This document shows, in pieces, positions 54,037 to 63,442 of a stretch of DNA of 64,000 nucleotides. The notes below the pieces were generated by a model, which was not told where the DNA came from, did no database searches, and was given only the letters and a program-made list of their open reading frames with translations. Source of the DNA: Bacillus sp. M6-12 (GTDB lineage Bacteria > Bacillota > Bacilli > Bacillales > DSM-1321); the NCBI RefSeq assembly GCF_002860285.1, contig NZ_PGVF01000005.1, positions 158,907-222,906 on the forward strand. Reading direction: 5' to 3'. Numbering within the stretch: position 1 is the stretch's first letter; each line of letters starts with the position of its first letter. Made by a program: the position numbers and the translations under genes.

Positions 54037-55146
54037 CTAGACTATTAATGAAGAACCTTTTCCAGAAGTAATAAGGTCACGGGAGACGTTATTAAGCCTT
54101 TCACTGCCTGTTGCTGTCACCACTACAATATCCTCAATTCTCACGCCAAATTTCCCTTCGAGATATATGCCCGGTTCAACACTTATTACCATACCTTCCT
54201 CTAGAAGCTGCTCATTGTTAGAAGTCACATATGGTTCTTCATGCACCTCTATGCCGAGGCCATGCCCCGTTCGATGTGTGTAATTAGCTCCGTATCCTTC
54301 TTGACTGATGATTTCCCTTGCGATATTATCAATGTTTTTCAAAGGAACACCCGGTCTTACAGCCTTGACCGCCTCTTCTTGTGCTCTTTTTACAATTCCA
54401 TAAACTTTTTTCATTTCTGCGGAAGGCTCCCCGCTTGCCAATATAGTTCTGGTCATGTCAGAACAATAATGGTCTTTTATTCCTCCCATATCAATGACCA
54501 CCATGTCTCCTTCTGCAATAACTGTCTCATCGGATAAATGATGAGGGATTGCCCCGTTTCGGCCTGTACCTACAATAGGGTAGAAAGATAATTCATCAAC
54601 CTTGTGTGCTGCAAAAAAACGCTTAATCTCTTCTGCTACATACTTTTCAGTAAGCCCTGGCTGAATAAATTCAATGGCCTGTTGGATAACAACATCAGCA
54701 ACGGCAGCAGATCTTCTCAGTAATTCAATTTCCAGTTCGTCTTTCTTCAGCCTGCACCAGCCAATCACATTTGTGCTGTCTTCAAATGTGAGATTACTAT
54801 TAAGTTTCATCAGCGTAAGTAAATTTTGGCTTGGCCACTGATTATCAATTGAAATGGTACCACTTTCAGGAAGTGATTTAGCCAATACCTCAAGTGACGC
54901 TTCTCCATCTTTCCAAAAAGCTTTAAGGAATAGGTCTGTTGAATCAACTTCTTCCCTGGACATTTCATGGACAATCATATTCGGTTTTCCATTTTTCTTA
55001 ATGACAATTGCCTGCAAGCGTTCGTGGGAATCCAGCCAAATTCCACTAAAGTAATAAAAGTTGGATGGAGATGTTACAACTACCGCCTCAATATTTAATT
55101 CAGCTAACAATTGTTGGGCTTTTTCAATCCGTTTTGGATATACCAA
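54037..55146 (-). CDS. M24 family Xaa-Pro peptidase
   Basis: 369 residues: creatinase-like N-terminal domain (NFYYFSGIWLDSHERLQA), then the pita-bread catalytic domain with metal ligands in VVIDMGGIKDHYCSDMTR (two Asp), HRTGHGLGIEVHEEP (His), SVEPGIYLEG (Glu) and GVRIEDIVVV (Glu). It hydrolyses the bond before proline, or is a close relative with related substrates. Placed between an XRE-cupin regulator and the peptide-binding lipoprotein, which fits use of imported peptides. Confidence 0.9.
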   Translation of the reverse strand: MVYPKRIEKAQQLLAELNIEAVVVTSPSNFYYFSGIWLDSHERLQAIVIKKNGKPNMIVHEMSREEVDSTDLFLKAFWKDGEASLEVLAKSLPESGTISIDNQWPSQNLLTLMKLNSNLTFEDSTNVIGWCRLKKDELEIELLRRSAAVADVVIQQAIEFIQPGLTEKYVAEEIKRFFAAHKVDELSFYPIVGTGRNGAIPHHLSDETVIAEGDMVVIDMGGIKDHYCSDMTRTILASGEPSAEMKKVYGIVKRAQEEAVKAVRPGVPLKNIDNIAREIISQEGYGANYTHRTGHGLGIEVHEEPYVTSNNEQLLEEGMVISVEPGIYLEGKFGVRIEDIVVVTATGSERLNNVSRDLITSGKGSSLIV

Positions 55147-55215
55147 GGTAAATCCCCCTTTAAAATGTATGGATTCAATAAGTCAGTTGGAATAAATAAC
55201 AATAATATGAAGTCA

Positions 55216-55758
55216 TTAAAAGATAACGGGTGTAACAACACATAGTACCTTTGCATCTTGTTCAAGGGGATTTTCCAACGAATGTGGAATATGCGATGGA
55301 AAGTGAATAGAATCCCCAGCCTTTACCAGATACTCCTTGCCTTCTATCTGAAAAAGAAGAACACCCTCAAGAACGTAGTAAAATTCCTCACCCGGATGGC
55401 TAACTGTTTTTTCTTTTGGTTGGCCTTGGGAAAAAGTTACCAGTAAAGGCTCAATTCCTCTCGCCGAAAACTCACCTCCAAGTCTTGTATACTTGGCTCC
55501 TGTACCTTCTATTCGAAACGGTCTTTGCTCTTCAGATTTGACTAAATAGTTTTTATTCTCATAGTCCTCGAAAAAACTAGTTATTGGCACCTCGACAGCA
55601 TCTGCTATTTTCTTCAATGAAGTAATAGCGATTGATGAAGATGCCCGTTCTACCTGTGATAAAAAACTAATAGATAATCCTGTTTTTTCACTCAACTCCT
55701 TTAAAGTAAGTTTTTTTTCCATCCTTAATTCTCTAATCCTTTTTGATACCTCATCCAT
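55216..55758 (-). CDS. XRE-cupin transcriptional regulator
   Basis: 180 residues: N-terminal helix-turn-helix (LTLKELSEKTGLSISFLSQVERASSSIAI) followed by a small cupin (VSHPGEEFYYVLEGVLLFQIEGKEYLVKAGDSIHFPSHIPHSLEN). Such regulators respond to small polar ligands and often control amine, amino acid or polyamine use. First gene of the XRE-M24-lipoprotein set. ATG 55758 follows GGAGG. Confidence 0.87.
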   Translation of the reverse strand: MDEVSKRIRELRMEKKLTLKELSEKTGLSISFLSQVERASSSIAITSLKKIADAVEVPITSFFEDYENKNYLVKSEEQRPFRIEGTGAKYTRLGGEFSARGIEPLLVTFSQGQPKEKTVSHPGEEFYYVLEGVLLFQIEGKEYLVKAGDSIHFPSHIPHSLENPLEQDAKVLCVVTPVIF

Positions 55759-56049
55759 AAAAAACCTCCGAAAAATATGAAAAAAAATCTAACTGAAAAT
55801 GATAATATAGTGAAAAAATTTAAGTAATACTGTAATTTGTTTAATATTAGCATATTTTTTGATATCGCATCAATATATTTTTTGAATATGTAAAATATTT
55901 AGAAATTTTTTAATCTAATTTTTCATTCTTGGTTTTCTCATATAACTTGTGTTTCATTTTGAAATGATCTATGAGGGTAAGGTAATATTTTCAGAACTCA
56001 GATTTTTTATTGACCGATTTTAGGGAAACAGTATGCTCTTGATAATAAA
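55759..56049. other. Very AT-rich intergenic region
   Basis: About 290 bases with runs of A and T, upstream of the XRE-cupin gene. No ORF, hairpin or repeat array recognised. It should contain the XRE-M24 operon promoter. Confidence 0.4.
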
Positions 56050-56080
56050 AAGAGATTGAGTAGAAAAGCTCACTCAATCT
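56050..56080 (-). terminator. Rho-independent terminator
   Basis: GAGATTGAGT/ACTCAATCTC stem, then five U on the minus strand, directly after the anti-sigma gene. Confidence 0.9.
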
Positions 56081-56093
56081 CCCGTATTTTTGC

Positions 56094-57119
56094 CTATTTT
56101 AATGGCACAATAACCTCGACCTGATTTTCGAAATCTGTCATATCATAAATCACAACAGTTATTTCTTTAGGTACTTCAGGGACCGGATTCAAATTTACCC
56201 GATGGATAATATGGTCCTTTCCATGTTTACCGTGTTTTTCGCCAAAATCTCCTGAACCGCCACCCGCCACGCCAACCCCTTTAATATTGAATCCAATATT
56301 GTTGCCGGTCCCTTTTCTGCTGATAGTTTCGGCAATTATCTGTGCACCGGATGGAGCAAATATTACTGCCTTAATTGTTACGTCTGCACCAATCGCTTCT
56401 GTCTTAAAGTCTGGAGTAAAGCTGTGAATGGATCCCTGTAAGAATTCTGAAGTTACAGGGATATCGAAATCCCAATCCCCTTTTTGGCCATCTATTTTGT
56501 TAATGTCTACCGCCATAATAAATTCTTCTTCAAAGTGATCAGCGTCCACTGAAACCAAACCTTCGAAGGTGGATTCATTAAGTTTTTCCATTTGATTATT
56601 AGTCTGGTATTGACCTAAATCAATCCCTTTTGCATCAATATCCATATCCATTTCAACGAAGTCTTTGGTCCATTTTTCTGATCCTTTATTAATTAGATTG
56701 TACCCAATTGTAAAACTGGTCCCATCATAATAGACGTCGTTAATTGCCATTTCGATATCATGATCGGTTTTTGCCTCAGTATATCCCTGGGTAATTCCTT
56801 TTTCCCTTGCTTCCTTCAGCCCAAAATCCGCTGAGACATTTTCATAAATTGCCCCCACTATCGGAACTCTGCTAAGCATATCTGCCATCGTCGGTAAACC
56901 AAAGCCGCTCCCGATAGTAATTAATGCTGCTGCAGCAAAAGCACTTGTCAGGTATGCTGCTTTTTTCTTGCTTCTATTTTTATTCATCTTATTTTTCCCG
57001 GTTTCTATTCTGCATTCTTGTTCTATGCGTTCTCTAATTTGACTTTGTAAATAATCCGGCACTTTAATATGCTCAGCCTCTTGTTGCAGCTGGCTTTGAA
57101 GTTTTTCTTTTCCCATCAT
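56094..57119 (-). CDS. DUF4179-type putative anti-sigma factor
   Basis: 341 residues: soluble head (about 1-50), one membrane segment (KKKAAYLTSAFAAAALITIGSGF), then a large extracellular region with DUF4179 pattern (VPIVGAIYENVSADFGLKEAREKG, INDVYYDGTSFTIGYNL). A histidine/glycine stretch GKHGKHGKDH lies near the end. It overlaps the ECF sigma gene by about 47 nt, the usual arrangement for a membrane anti-sigma factor. Start at ATG 57119 or 57116; the open frame begins ten codons earlier. Confidence 0.8.
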   Translation of the reverse strand: MMGKEKLQSQLQQEAEHIKVPDYLQSQIRERIEQECRIETGKNKMNKNRSKKKAAYLTSAFAAAALITIGSGFGLPTMADMLSRVPIVGAIYENVSADFGLKEAREKGITQGYTEAKTDHDIEMAINDVYYDGTSFTIGYNLINKGSEKWTKDFVEMDMDIDAKGIDLGQYQTNNQMEKLNESTFEGLVSVDADHFEEEFIMAVDINKIDGQKGDWDFDIPVTSEFLQGSIHSFTPDFKTEAIGADVTIKAVIFAPSGAQIIAETISRKGTGNNIGFNIKGVGVAGGGSGDFGEKHGKHGKDHIIHRVNLNPVPEVPKEITVVIYDMTDFENQVEVIVPLK

Positions 57120-57687
57120 TCTCAGAATCCGCCTTTCCGATAAAGTCATCTGTTTTATATTCGTTTCTAAGCTTTTTTAAAGCCAAATGATGCCTGGATT
57201 TCACCGTACCTATAGGTATGTCCAATAATTCACTGATTTCTTTTAATGAATAATCGTGAAAGTAATATAAAACTACTAATTCCCGGAGCTTAAATGACAT
57301 TTGGCGAACAGTTTGAATGAGCTGCAGATTTCTTTCTACATTCAAGACCGATTCTTCAATTTCAGCAAATTGCTCCGTCTCTAGTGTTTTTTTCTTATTA
57401 AGCAGATCGATTCTTTTCCATGCCAGCAGTTTCCACCTTTTTACCTGTCGAATCACCAGGCCGTTAAGCCAGAACCGGAAAGGAAAAGAAAAATTGTAAT
57501 TATGAATGGACCGCCATAATTGAACGTATATTTCACTTACAATATCATCGACATCTTGTTTATAAGGAACCATGATATAAACAGTTTTATAAACAGAATG
57601 AATGGTTAGCTGGTATACTTCATCAAAAGCTTCGAGATCTCCCTCCTTCATCCTTTGCAGCAGAGTTTCTGTAATTAATGATTCCAT
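57073..57687 (-). CDS. ECF-type RNA polymerase sigma factor
   Basis: 204 residues: region 2 (AFDEVYQLTIHSVYKTVYIMV ... DVDDIVSEIYVQLWRSI) and region 4 (LRELVVLYYFHDYSLKEISELLDIPIGTVKSRHHLALKKLR). ATG 57687 lies after AGGAGGG. Its 3' end overlaps the DUF4179 anti-sigma gene, so the pair forms an envelope-stress module. It is unrelated in context to the anti-sigma-less ECF factor at 15894. The target promoter is not identified. Confidence 0.88.
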   Translation of the reverse strand: MESLITETLLQRMKEGDLEAFDEVYQLTIHSVYKTVYIMVPYKQDVDDIVSEIYVQLWRSIHNYNFSFPFRFWLNGLVIRQVKRWKLLAWKRIDLLNKKKTLETEQFAEIEESVLNVERNLQLIQTVRQMSFKLRELVVLYYFHDYSLKEISELLDIPIGTVKSRHHLALKKLRNEYKTDDFIGKADSENDGKRKTSKPAATRG

Positions 57688-57785
57688 GAAGGCCCTCCTA
57701 AATCATCTTTCACTCTTAATTGTCCAGTAAGCAGGAAAAGGTTCACTAGCTGGATAACAATTTTATAAAAAGTTTTTATAATGGA

Positions 57786-57815
57786 AAAATGCCACAGAAC
57801 ACCTGCTCTGTGGCA
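57786..57815 (-). terminator. Rho-independent terminator
   Basis: TGCCACAGA/TCTGTGGCA stem with five U on the minus strand, after the histidine phosphatase gene. Confidence 0.9.
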
Positions 57816-57847
57816 GTTAGCATGCAGCCGTTTTTTTAAATGAATGA

Positions 57848-58423
57848 TTATATCGTTACTTGAAAAGCTCCGGTTTCAAGCGGGAAATCATCTCTGGAAA
57901 GTGGAGTGCCTTCTATTAATGGTCTGTAGGAAGTAATTGTTCCGTCATGGGAAACTATATAAAGTTTTTTTAGGTTTAATTGTTTGCACCAATCAATAAA
58001 CTCTCTAGCCAGTTTTATAAAATTATCTTCGGGCAAAATATTGATTCCCTTTTGCCAGTATGTATCCGGAATATTTTGTGCGAATTCAAAACCTGGGAAA
58101 TCCTTTAGAATCTGGTGTTTGGGCAGCAATTGATCACATGGAAGTCCAAATTTACCTGCAATGAGCGGAAACACCCTTGGACCCGCATACGGGTGGATGA
58201 TCTGTCTGCAGGCTAATTCTCCCCTCCAAAAAAGGGCAGTCTCTAAAGTTCTTCGGGTGGGACTTATTATCATCACATCTTCAGAGCTTAATGGGAATAA
58301 CTCTCCCAAGCGAATTGCTTGCCTCCTTCCCAAATCTGTTAATCCTGGATCTCTTGTTTGGAGACTATCAGGCATATTCAAAGTGTGTTCTCCCTGGCCA
58401 TGCCGAATGAATGTGAGTTGCAT
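57848..58423 (-). CDS. Histidine phosphatase superfamily protein
   Basis: 191 residues: catalytic RHG (FIRHGQGEHTLN, residues 6-9), LTDLGRRQA, SPTRRTLETA and the second His in VSHDGTI. Branch 1 (phosphoglycerate mutase-like) acid/phosphoesterase; substrate unknown. Divergent from the ketopantoate reductase-like gene at 58534. Confidence 0.88.
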   Translation of the reverse strand: MQLTFIRHGQGEHTLNMPDSLQTRDPGLTDLGRRQAIRLGELFPLSSEDVMIISPTRRTLETALFWRGELACRQIIHPYAGPRVFPLIAGKFGLPCDQLLPKHQILKDFPGFEFAQNIPDTYWQKGINILPEDNFIKLAREFIDWCKQLNLKKLYIVSHDGTITSYRPLIEGTPLSRDDFPLETGAFQVTI

Positions 58424-58533
58424 AAAAAACCTCCATATAAAATACGTAAAATTCAGAATTAATGAGCAATTAATAACTAATTGCAGTCTCTATGTCTTAT
58501 AATAGGAGAAAAGCGATATAAGGGGGAGATTTT

Positions 58534-59454
58534 TTGAAATTTTTAGTCGTTGGTGCAGGAGCCATTGGGGGATATTTTGGCGGCCGATTGCTTGAAAAAG
58601 GCGTTGACGTTACCTTTTTAGTAAGGGAAAAAAGAAGGCAGCAGCTTGAAGAACACGGGCTGGTCATTAAAAGCATACATGGCGATGGAGAATTGATCCC
58701 AAAAGTAATTAGCGAAGGAGAATCTTCCGGCCCATTTGATGTGATTCTCTTTTCTACAAAGTCTTATCACCTGGAAGGTGCCATCCAAAGCGTCCGTCCG
58801 TTCGTTGATTCTCATACAATGATCTTACCATTGCTGAACGGGATATCACATGTCGACCGGCTGGTTAAGGAGTTTGGAGAAGAAAATGTGATAGGCGGAT
58901 TATGCTTTATTGAAGCAACTCTTGATACGAATGGTATTGTAATGCAAACCAGCCCGATGCATGAGCTTGTCTTTGGTGAACGGAATGGAGAAAAAACGGA
59001 ACGGATTCTCGAACTTCAAAAGACAATTAGTGGTACCAAAACAAATTTCCGGTTAAGTGAAAACATCAGCCAGGAAATGTGGCATAAATATATGTTTATT
59101 ACTGGTCTGTCGGGAATCACAACGTTAATGCGTGCTCCAATCGGTCCCATTCGCGATGCAGGCGGCCTTACAGCCTTAAAGCTTCTTTTTGCAGAGCAAG
59201 GCGCTATCATGCGGAAAATAAAAGCGCCAATTGCTGATCAAATAGAAGAAGGCCTATTAGAAAAAGTGAATCAAATGGGCTATGAAATGAAATCCTCTAT
59301 GCAAAGAGATATGGAAAAAGGGCTTTCTGTGGAGGCAGACCATCTGCAGGGGTATTTGCTGGAAATCGCTGAAAAAGAAGGAATTTATGCGCCCATTTTA
59401 GAGACAATCTATACAAACCTAAAAGTATATGAAAGTATGCTTGAGTCCCAATAA
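58534..59454 (+). CDS. Ketopantoate reductase family (PanE/ApbA)
   Basis: 306 residues: KFLVVGAGAIGGYFGGRLL (NADPH-binding GxGxxG), LFSTKSYHL, LPLLNGISHVDRL and the C-terminal all-helical domain with the conserved lysine in MWHKYMFITGLSG. It reduces 2-dehydropantoate to pantoate in pantothenate synthesis, or is one of the paralogues of unknown substrate. TTG 58534 follows AGGGGGAG. A monocistronic gene with terminator. Confidence 0.87.
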   Translation: MKFLVVGAGAIGGYFGGRLLEKGVDVTFLVREKRRQQLEEHGLVIKSIHGDGELIPKVISEGESSGPFDVILFSTKSYHLEGAIQSVRPFVDSHTMILPLLNGISHVDRLVKEFGEENVIGGLCFIEATLDTNGIVMQTSPMHELVFGERNGEKTERILELQKTISGTKTNFRLSENISQEMWHKYMFITGLSGITTLMRAPIGPIRDAGGLTALKLLFAEQGAIMRKIKAPIADQIEEGLLEKVNQMGYEMKSSMQRDMEKGLSVEADHLQGYLLEIAEKEGIYAPILETIYTNLKVYESMLESQ

Positions 59455-59505
59455 GACGACTGTTGAACATCCTCAAAATACTTAACTGCATACGGAAAAC
59501 TGTTT

Positions 59506-59532
59506 AGAGGCATCCGGTTGGATGCCTCTTTG
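59506..59532 (+). terminator. Rho-independent terminator
   Basis: Perfect 10-bp stem AGAGGCATCC/GGATGCCTCT, GGTT loop, then TT-rich tail. Confidence 0.88.
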
Positions 59533-59676
59533 ATTTATGGAATGCAAGAGTATTTTTTGGCTCGTATCACTGGAAGTGAAAGAGACCAACCTTTCAAAAG
59601 TGGTCTCAGCTAAAAAGCCTAATGAGTCAAGTGGGATTTTTTACAAAGCACCACGGCCGTTCCCTTTTTTTACGAG

Positions 59677-60837
59677 TTAATTTGTTTCAATCGTAAGGCT
59701 GTCTAACGCACTTTTAGCATTAGTTCTAGCCTCTTCAGTTGTTTCAGCACTAGATAAGGCAACCGCTACCCGCCGTCCCGGTTTTGTAACTGGTTTCCCG
59801 AATATTCGTAACTGTGTTTGTCGCACGGACAGTGCTTGTTCTATACCGCTAATGGAGTAAGTATGGAGGTCATCTTCTGCCTTCAAAGGACGGCTTGCTC
59901 CGGGTGAAACCTGAATTATTTCCGGGATTGGGAAACCTAAAATCGCTCTCACATGAAGTGCAAACTCTGATAAATTCTGGGTAACAAGCGTAACTAACCC
60001 TGTGTCATGCGGACGAGGGGAAACTTCGCTGAAATAAACTTTATCCTTAGAAAGAAAAAGCTCCACTCCAAAAAGCCCATACCCGCCAAGTTCCTCGGTA
60101 ATTGTCAAAGCGATTTTTTCAGCTTCGCTTATTTGTTGTTCCGACATATTATGAGGCTGCCAGGACTCAATATAATCTCCATCCTTTTGAATGTGTCCAA
60201 TTGGCGCACAAAATTTTGTCCCATTAACTGCCCGGACTGTAAGCAAGGTTATTTCCGAGTCAAATTGAATGAATTCTTCTACGATAACCCTTCCTTTTTG
60301 AACCCTTCCACCTTCCATGGCAATTTTCCAGCACTCTTCCATGTCAGCTTCTGTCCGGCAAACACTTTGCCCCTTGCCTGAAGAGCTCATTAGTGGCTTC
60401 ACAACACAAGGGAAACCAATTGTGCTGGCTGCCTGTACAAATTGTTCATAGTTATCAGCAAATTCATATTTCGCAGTTGGAATTTCAAGTGTTTCAGCTG
60501 CTAACCGGCGAATGCCTTCTCGATCCATCGTCAATTTTGCCGCCCGGGCAGTCGGAATCACATGGTATCCTTCACTCTCTAGCTTTACAAGTTCAGCGGT
60601 TGCTATTGCTTCAATTTCAGGAACAATTAAATCAGGTTTTTCTTTCTCAATCACTTCCCGTAATTGCTGCGGATTCAGCATATCAATCACATAGCTTCTG
60701 TTTGCCACCTGCATCGCCGGAGCATTCTGATATCGGTCAACTGCTACTGTCTCTACCCCGAGGCGTGCAGCTTCAATAATAACTTCCTTTCCTAATTCAC
60801 CTGAACCTAACAAAAGAATTTTTCTCGCTTGAAACAT
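59677..60837 (-). CDS. purT: Formate-dependent phosphoribosylglycinamide formyltransferase
   Basis: 386 residues, ATP-grasp: [18 protein letters not shown] (N-terminal Rossmann), [14 protein letters not shown]-grasp core [19 protein letters not shown] and [29 protein letters not shown]. It makes formyl-GAR from GAR, formate and ATP, the folate-independent third step of purine synthesis. The stretch upstream carries CGAA-type inverted motifs that fit PurR control. ATG 60837 follows GGGGGAG. Confidence 0.95.
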   Translation of the reverse strand: MFQARKILLLGSGELGKEVIIEAARLGVETVAVDRYQNAPAMQVANRSYVIDMLNPQQLREVIEKEKPDLIVPEIEAIATAELVKLESEGYHVIPTARAAKLTMDREGIRRLAAETLEIPTAKYEFADNYEQFVQAASTIGFPCVVKPLMSSSGKGQSVCRTEADMEECWKIAMEGGRVQKGRVIVEEFIQFDSEITLLTVRAVNGTKFCAPIGHIQKDGDYIESWQPHNMSEQQISEAEKIALTITEELGGYGLFGVELFLSKDKVYFSEVSPRPHDTGLVTLVTQNLSEFALHVRAILGFPIPEIIQVSPGASRPLKAEDDLHTYSISGIEQALSVRQTQLRIFGKPVTKPGRRVAVALSSAETTEEARTNAKSALDSLTIETN

Positions 60838-60874
60838 GTGATGCTCTCCCCCATTCTTTTGAATCTACTAATAT

Positions 60875-60924
60875 AAACGAATTATACAGTATAAAAACCA
60901 AAAAATCATTCGTATTTTCGTATT
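60875..60924 (-). promoter_or_regulatory. Candidate PurR boxes over the purT promoter
   Basis: On the minus strand AATACGAAAATACGAATG, 27 nt later ATTCGT, with TATAAT (60886-60881) between. PurR of B. subtilis binds paired CGAA/TTCG boxes over purT. Spacing is roughly right; sequence match is partial. Confidence 0.4.
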
Positions 60925-61205
60925 ATTTTTCAAAATAAATGAGGATTTTCAATTAAAAAAAGTTGAAAAATATATTATTCGTTATTTTAAGTCTCTCCTA
61001 AGTACTTAATTATGTTATTGCGGCGGTGAAAGAGAAAAATAATTGGTTAATATCAAAAGACGCTGGCTACAAGCCTAAATATTTACTGTAACTCCCATTT
61101 TAAAAATGAAATTTTAATGATGTTTATTAAAAGTAGTTGTACAATTAGGTATATATGAATTGTAAATTACCAATGAAGGAATTTTAGTTTTCATTAATAT
61201 TTTTC
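60925..61205. other. Intergenic region upstream of kinB-like gene
   Basis: About 280 AT-rich bases between the divergent purT and kinB-like genes. A further ATTCGTTATTT match lies near 60977. No ORF or RNA gene seen. Confidence 0.35.
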
Positions 61206-61219
61206 GGGGGATTACTTTT

Positions 61220-62488
61220 ATGTTAAATGGTGTTGGGGCAATCTTGTATCATGTTTTAGTTGTTCTGTTCCCTATTCTGTTCTATCATTTATTTTTTAAT
61301 GAGAACCGGATTCAGCGTAAAGAACCAACTTCAGCATTAACACTTTTACTAATGGCTATGGTACTACTGACAATGTCTGTCCCAATAACCATTTCACCAG
61401 GACATGACTTTGATTTTCGAGTAATCCCTATAATTATTTCTTTTTTTTATGGTGGGACCATTCCAGGTATCATGACATTGGGAACTATGATGTTATATCA
61501 ATTTACCATTGAACTAGAAGCTTTTTATGTTTGCATGATTAATTACTCAATAGCGTCGTCCATTCTTATGTATTTTTCTAGAAGGTTTGAAAACATGGAA
61601 AAAAAGTATAAAGTGGCGATAGTCAGCATAATATTTTGGGTAATTGCATTAACAAGGTTTATCGCACTTTATGTGAAAAACCAACCTGGAGACCTGGCTT
61701 TTATATTTTTACTTGCTGCTGTAACCTGGGTAACCTTAATATTAGTTGTCTTTTTGATTGAGAATTTAAATCAGCAAATGGAAATAAGGAAAGAGCTGGC
61801 CAGAGCTGACAAATTAAATATGATTAGCCAGCTGGCAGCATCAGTGGCCCATGAGGTAAGAAATCCAATGACTTCTGTCCGCGGCTTTCTCCAGTTAATG
61901 AGCCAGGATAAGAATCTGAATTCCTCTCAGCGAAATTATATTAGTATATCATTGAATGAATTGGATACCGCACATAATATTATAAATGATTATCTTTCAT
62001 TGGCTAAACCGCATACAGAAGGCTTAATTCCTATTAATATTTCCAATGAAGTGAAGAATACAGTTGAACTTATGACATCATACTCAACTATTTTAAATAT
62101 AACAATAAAAACAACCATACAAGAATCACTGTTTATTAAAGGCAATAAGGACGAGATTAAACAAGTGCTGGTCAACATCATGAAAAATGGAATTGAAGCT
62201 ATGGACAACCAGGGTTGTTTGATAGTCAGGGTATTTGAAGAAAATGAAAATGTACTGATTGAAATCATTGATAACGGCAAAGGCATGTCAAAGAGCCAGT
62301 TAAAGACTTTGGGAACCCCATTTTATTCAACAAAGGAAAAAGGCACAGGAGTCGGTTTAACTATCTCATTCCAGCTAATTGAAGCAATGAAAGGGAAAAT
62401 ATTAGTTCAAAGTGAAGCCGGATATGGAACAAAATTTATAATTAAGTTTCCTGCTATAAAAGTGAATAAAGATAATAATTCTGACTAA
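61220..62488 (+). CDS. kinB: KinB-like sporulation sensor histidine kinase
   Basis: 422 residues. Five or six membrane segments in the first 190 residues (5TM-LYT type sensor), then the dimerisation box AASVAHEVRNPMTSVRGF with phospho-acceptor His211, N box (NIMKNGIEAMD), G1 (DNGKGMS) and G2 (GTGVGL). Size and layout match KinB, which phosphorylates Spo0F at sporulation onset. No lipoprotein KapB gene is adjacent, unlike B. subtilis. GGGGG lies 9 nt before ATG 61220. Confidence 0.85.
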   Translation: MLNGVGAILYHVLVVLFPILFYHLFFNENRIQRKEPTSALTLLLMAMVLLTMSVPITISPGHDFDFRVIPIIISFFYGGTIPGIMTLGTMMLYQFTIELEAFYVCMINYSIASSILMYFSRRFENMEKKYKVAIVSIIFWVIALTRFIALYVKNQPGDLAFIFLLAAVTWVTLILVVFLIENLNQQMEIRKELARADKLNMISQLAASVAHEVRNPMTSVRGFLQLMSQDKNLNSSQRNYISISLNELDTAHNIINDYLSLAKPHTEGLIPINISNEVKNTVELMTSYSTILNITIKTTIQESLFIKGNKDEIKQVLVNIMKNGIEAMDNQGCLIVRVFEENENVLIEIIDNGKGMSKSQLKTLGTPFYSTKEKGTGVGLTISFQLIEAMKGKILVQSEAGYGTKFIIKFPAIKVNKDNNSD

Positions 62489-62522
62489 ATAGCTGATTGG
62501 ACGGTCCAATCAGCTATTTTTA
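62488..62522 (+). terminator. Strong terminator between convergent kinB and wrbA
   Basis: 14-bp perfect stem (62488-62501 with 62505-62518), CGG loop, then a T-rich tail. Confidence 0.9.
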
Positions 62523-63134
62523 TTATTGATTTGCTTTTTTTATCCATTCTGCAATTGTTACTGTCCGCTTGGCCTGATATTTTACAGCTGCTTGCACATC
62601 TTCAACCATCTTTCCGTCTTGGTCGACGGAAACACTTGTGCCGTAAGGGTTACCGCCTGCTGAATAAACTGCTTGATCTGAATAACCGGGTGCTGCTACG
62701 ATTGCTCCCCAATGATAAAAAGTTGTGTATAAAGACAATATGGTAGCTTCCTGTCCCCCATGGGAATTTTGGGCAGATGTCATGGCACTTACTACTTTAT
62801 TCACAAGCTTCCCTTTAAACCAAAGGCCGCCAGTCGTATCCAGGAATTGCTTCATTTGTGCAGGCATATTTCCGAACCTTGTCGGTACGCTGAATATTAT
62901 TGCATCAGCCCATTCCAAATCATCGAGTGTCACTTCAGGCACACCGCTTGTTTCTTCCATATGAGCTTTCCAAGCCGGATTAGAATCAATTGCTGTTTGC
63001 GGCGCCAGCTCTGGAACCTTTAACACTTTAACATTCGCTCCAGTATCCTGACCCCCTTCTTCCGCCCATTTTGCCAGCTTGTAGTTCGTACCTGTAGAAC
63101 TGTAATAAATTACTGCCAGATTTACATTTGACAT
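62523..63134 (-). CDS. wrbA: WrbA-type NAD(P)H:quinone oxidoreductase
   Basis: 203 residues, flavodoxin-like: NLAVIYYSSTGTNYKLAKW (FMN phosphate loop), FSVPTRFGNMPAQMKQFLDTTGGLW and SAQNSHGGQEATILSLYTTFYHWG are WrbA signatures. It reduces quinones by two electrons and limits redox cycling. ATG 63134 with AAAAAGGAG upstream. A perfect inverted repeat 57-74 nt upstream is a likely operator. Convergent with kinB. Confidence 0.92.
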   Translation of the reverse strand: MSNVNLAVIYYSSTGTNYKLAKWAEEGGQDTGANVKVLKVPELAPQTAIDSNPAWKAHMEETSGVPEVTLDDLEWADAIIFSVPTRFGNMPAQMKQFLDTTGGLWFKGKLVNKVVSAMTSAQNSHGGQEATILSLYTTFYHWGAIVAAPGYSDQAVYSAGGNPYGTSVSVDQDGKMVEDVQAAVKYQAKRTVTIAEWIKKANQ

Positions 63135-63190
63135 GTTTTGGTCTCCTTTTTAAGAAAATATTAATTCTGCTTTACTGAACACCATCCTAG

Positions 63191-63208
63191 TACCCTGAAA
63201 ACAGGGTA
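63191..63208. promoter_or_regulatory. Inverted repeat upstream of wrbA, candidate operator
   Basis: TACCCTG-AAAA-CAGGGTA, perfect 7-bp dyad. Quinone-responsive MarR/DUF24 regulators commonly bind dyads before such genes; which regulator is unknown. Confidence 0.45.
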
Positions 63209-63404
63209 AGTATTCACCTATACCGAGGGATTTAGTTCTTTTGTGAAAAATCCGATTTGGAATGTTTACATAATATTATTATCAAGCACTGTCTTCGCCT
63301 TCGTTTCCTTGTCTTCCTCGCTCCTCCCCCTCCAGGTATTTGGCTTCTTTATTTTTCTCCATCATGCTGAGTCTTGAAGTTCTTTAAACCCTTCCGGTTT
63401 TAGA

Positions 63405-63438
63405 CATAAAAAAACGACCAGCTTTTCAGCTGATCGTT
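63405..63438 (-). terminator. rRNA-type terminator after the 5S-like copy
   Basis: ACGACCAGCT/AGCTGATCGT stem (63414-63423 with 63428-63437) and seven U on the minus strand. Nearly identical to the terminator at 63903. Confidence 0.85.
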
Positions 63439-63442
63439 CGTT

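Noticed and set aside
57690..57780. ECF-type autopromoter (TGAACC...GACAA) before the second sigma gene
   Set aside because: The -35-like box is present but no CGT-type -10 lies at the right distance, so the match is not better than chance.
59582..59607. Inverted repeat GAGACCA/TGGTCTC after the purT gene as terminator
   Set aside because: The loop is 12 bases and the U-tract is missing; listed neither as terminator nor operator.
60007..60779. Two plus-strand ORFs of about 125 codons opposite purT
   Set aside because: purT is intact with family motifs on the other strand; these ORFs have no ribosome sites and look like antisense shadows.
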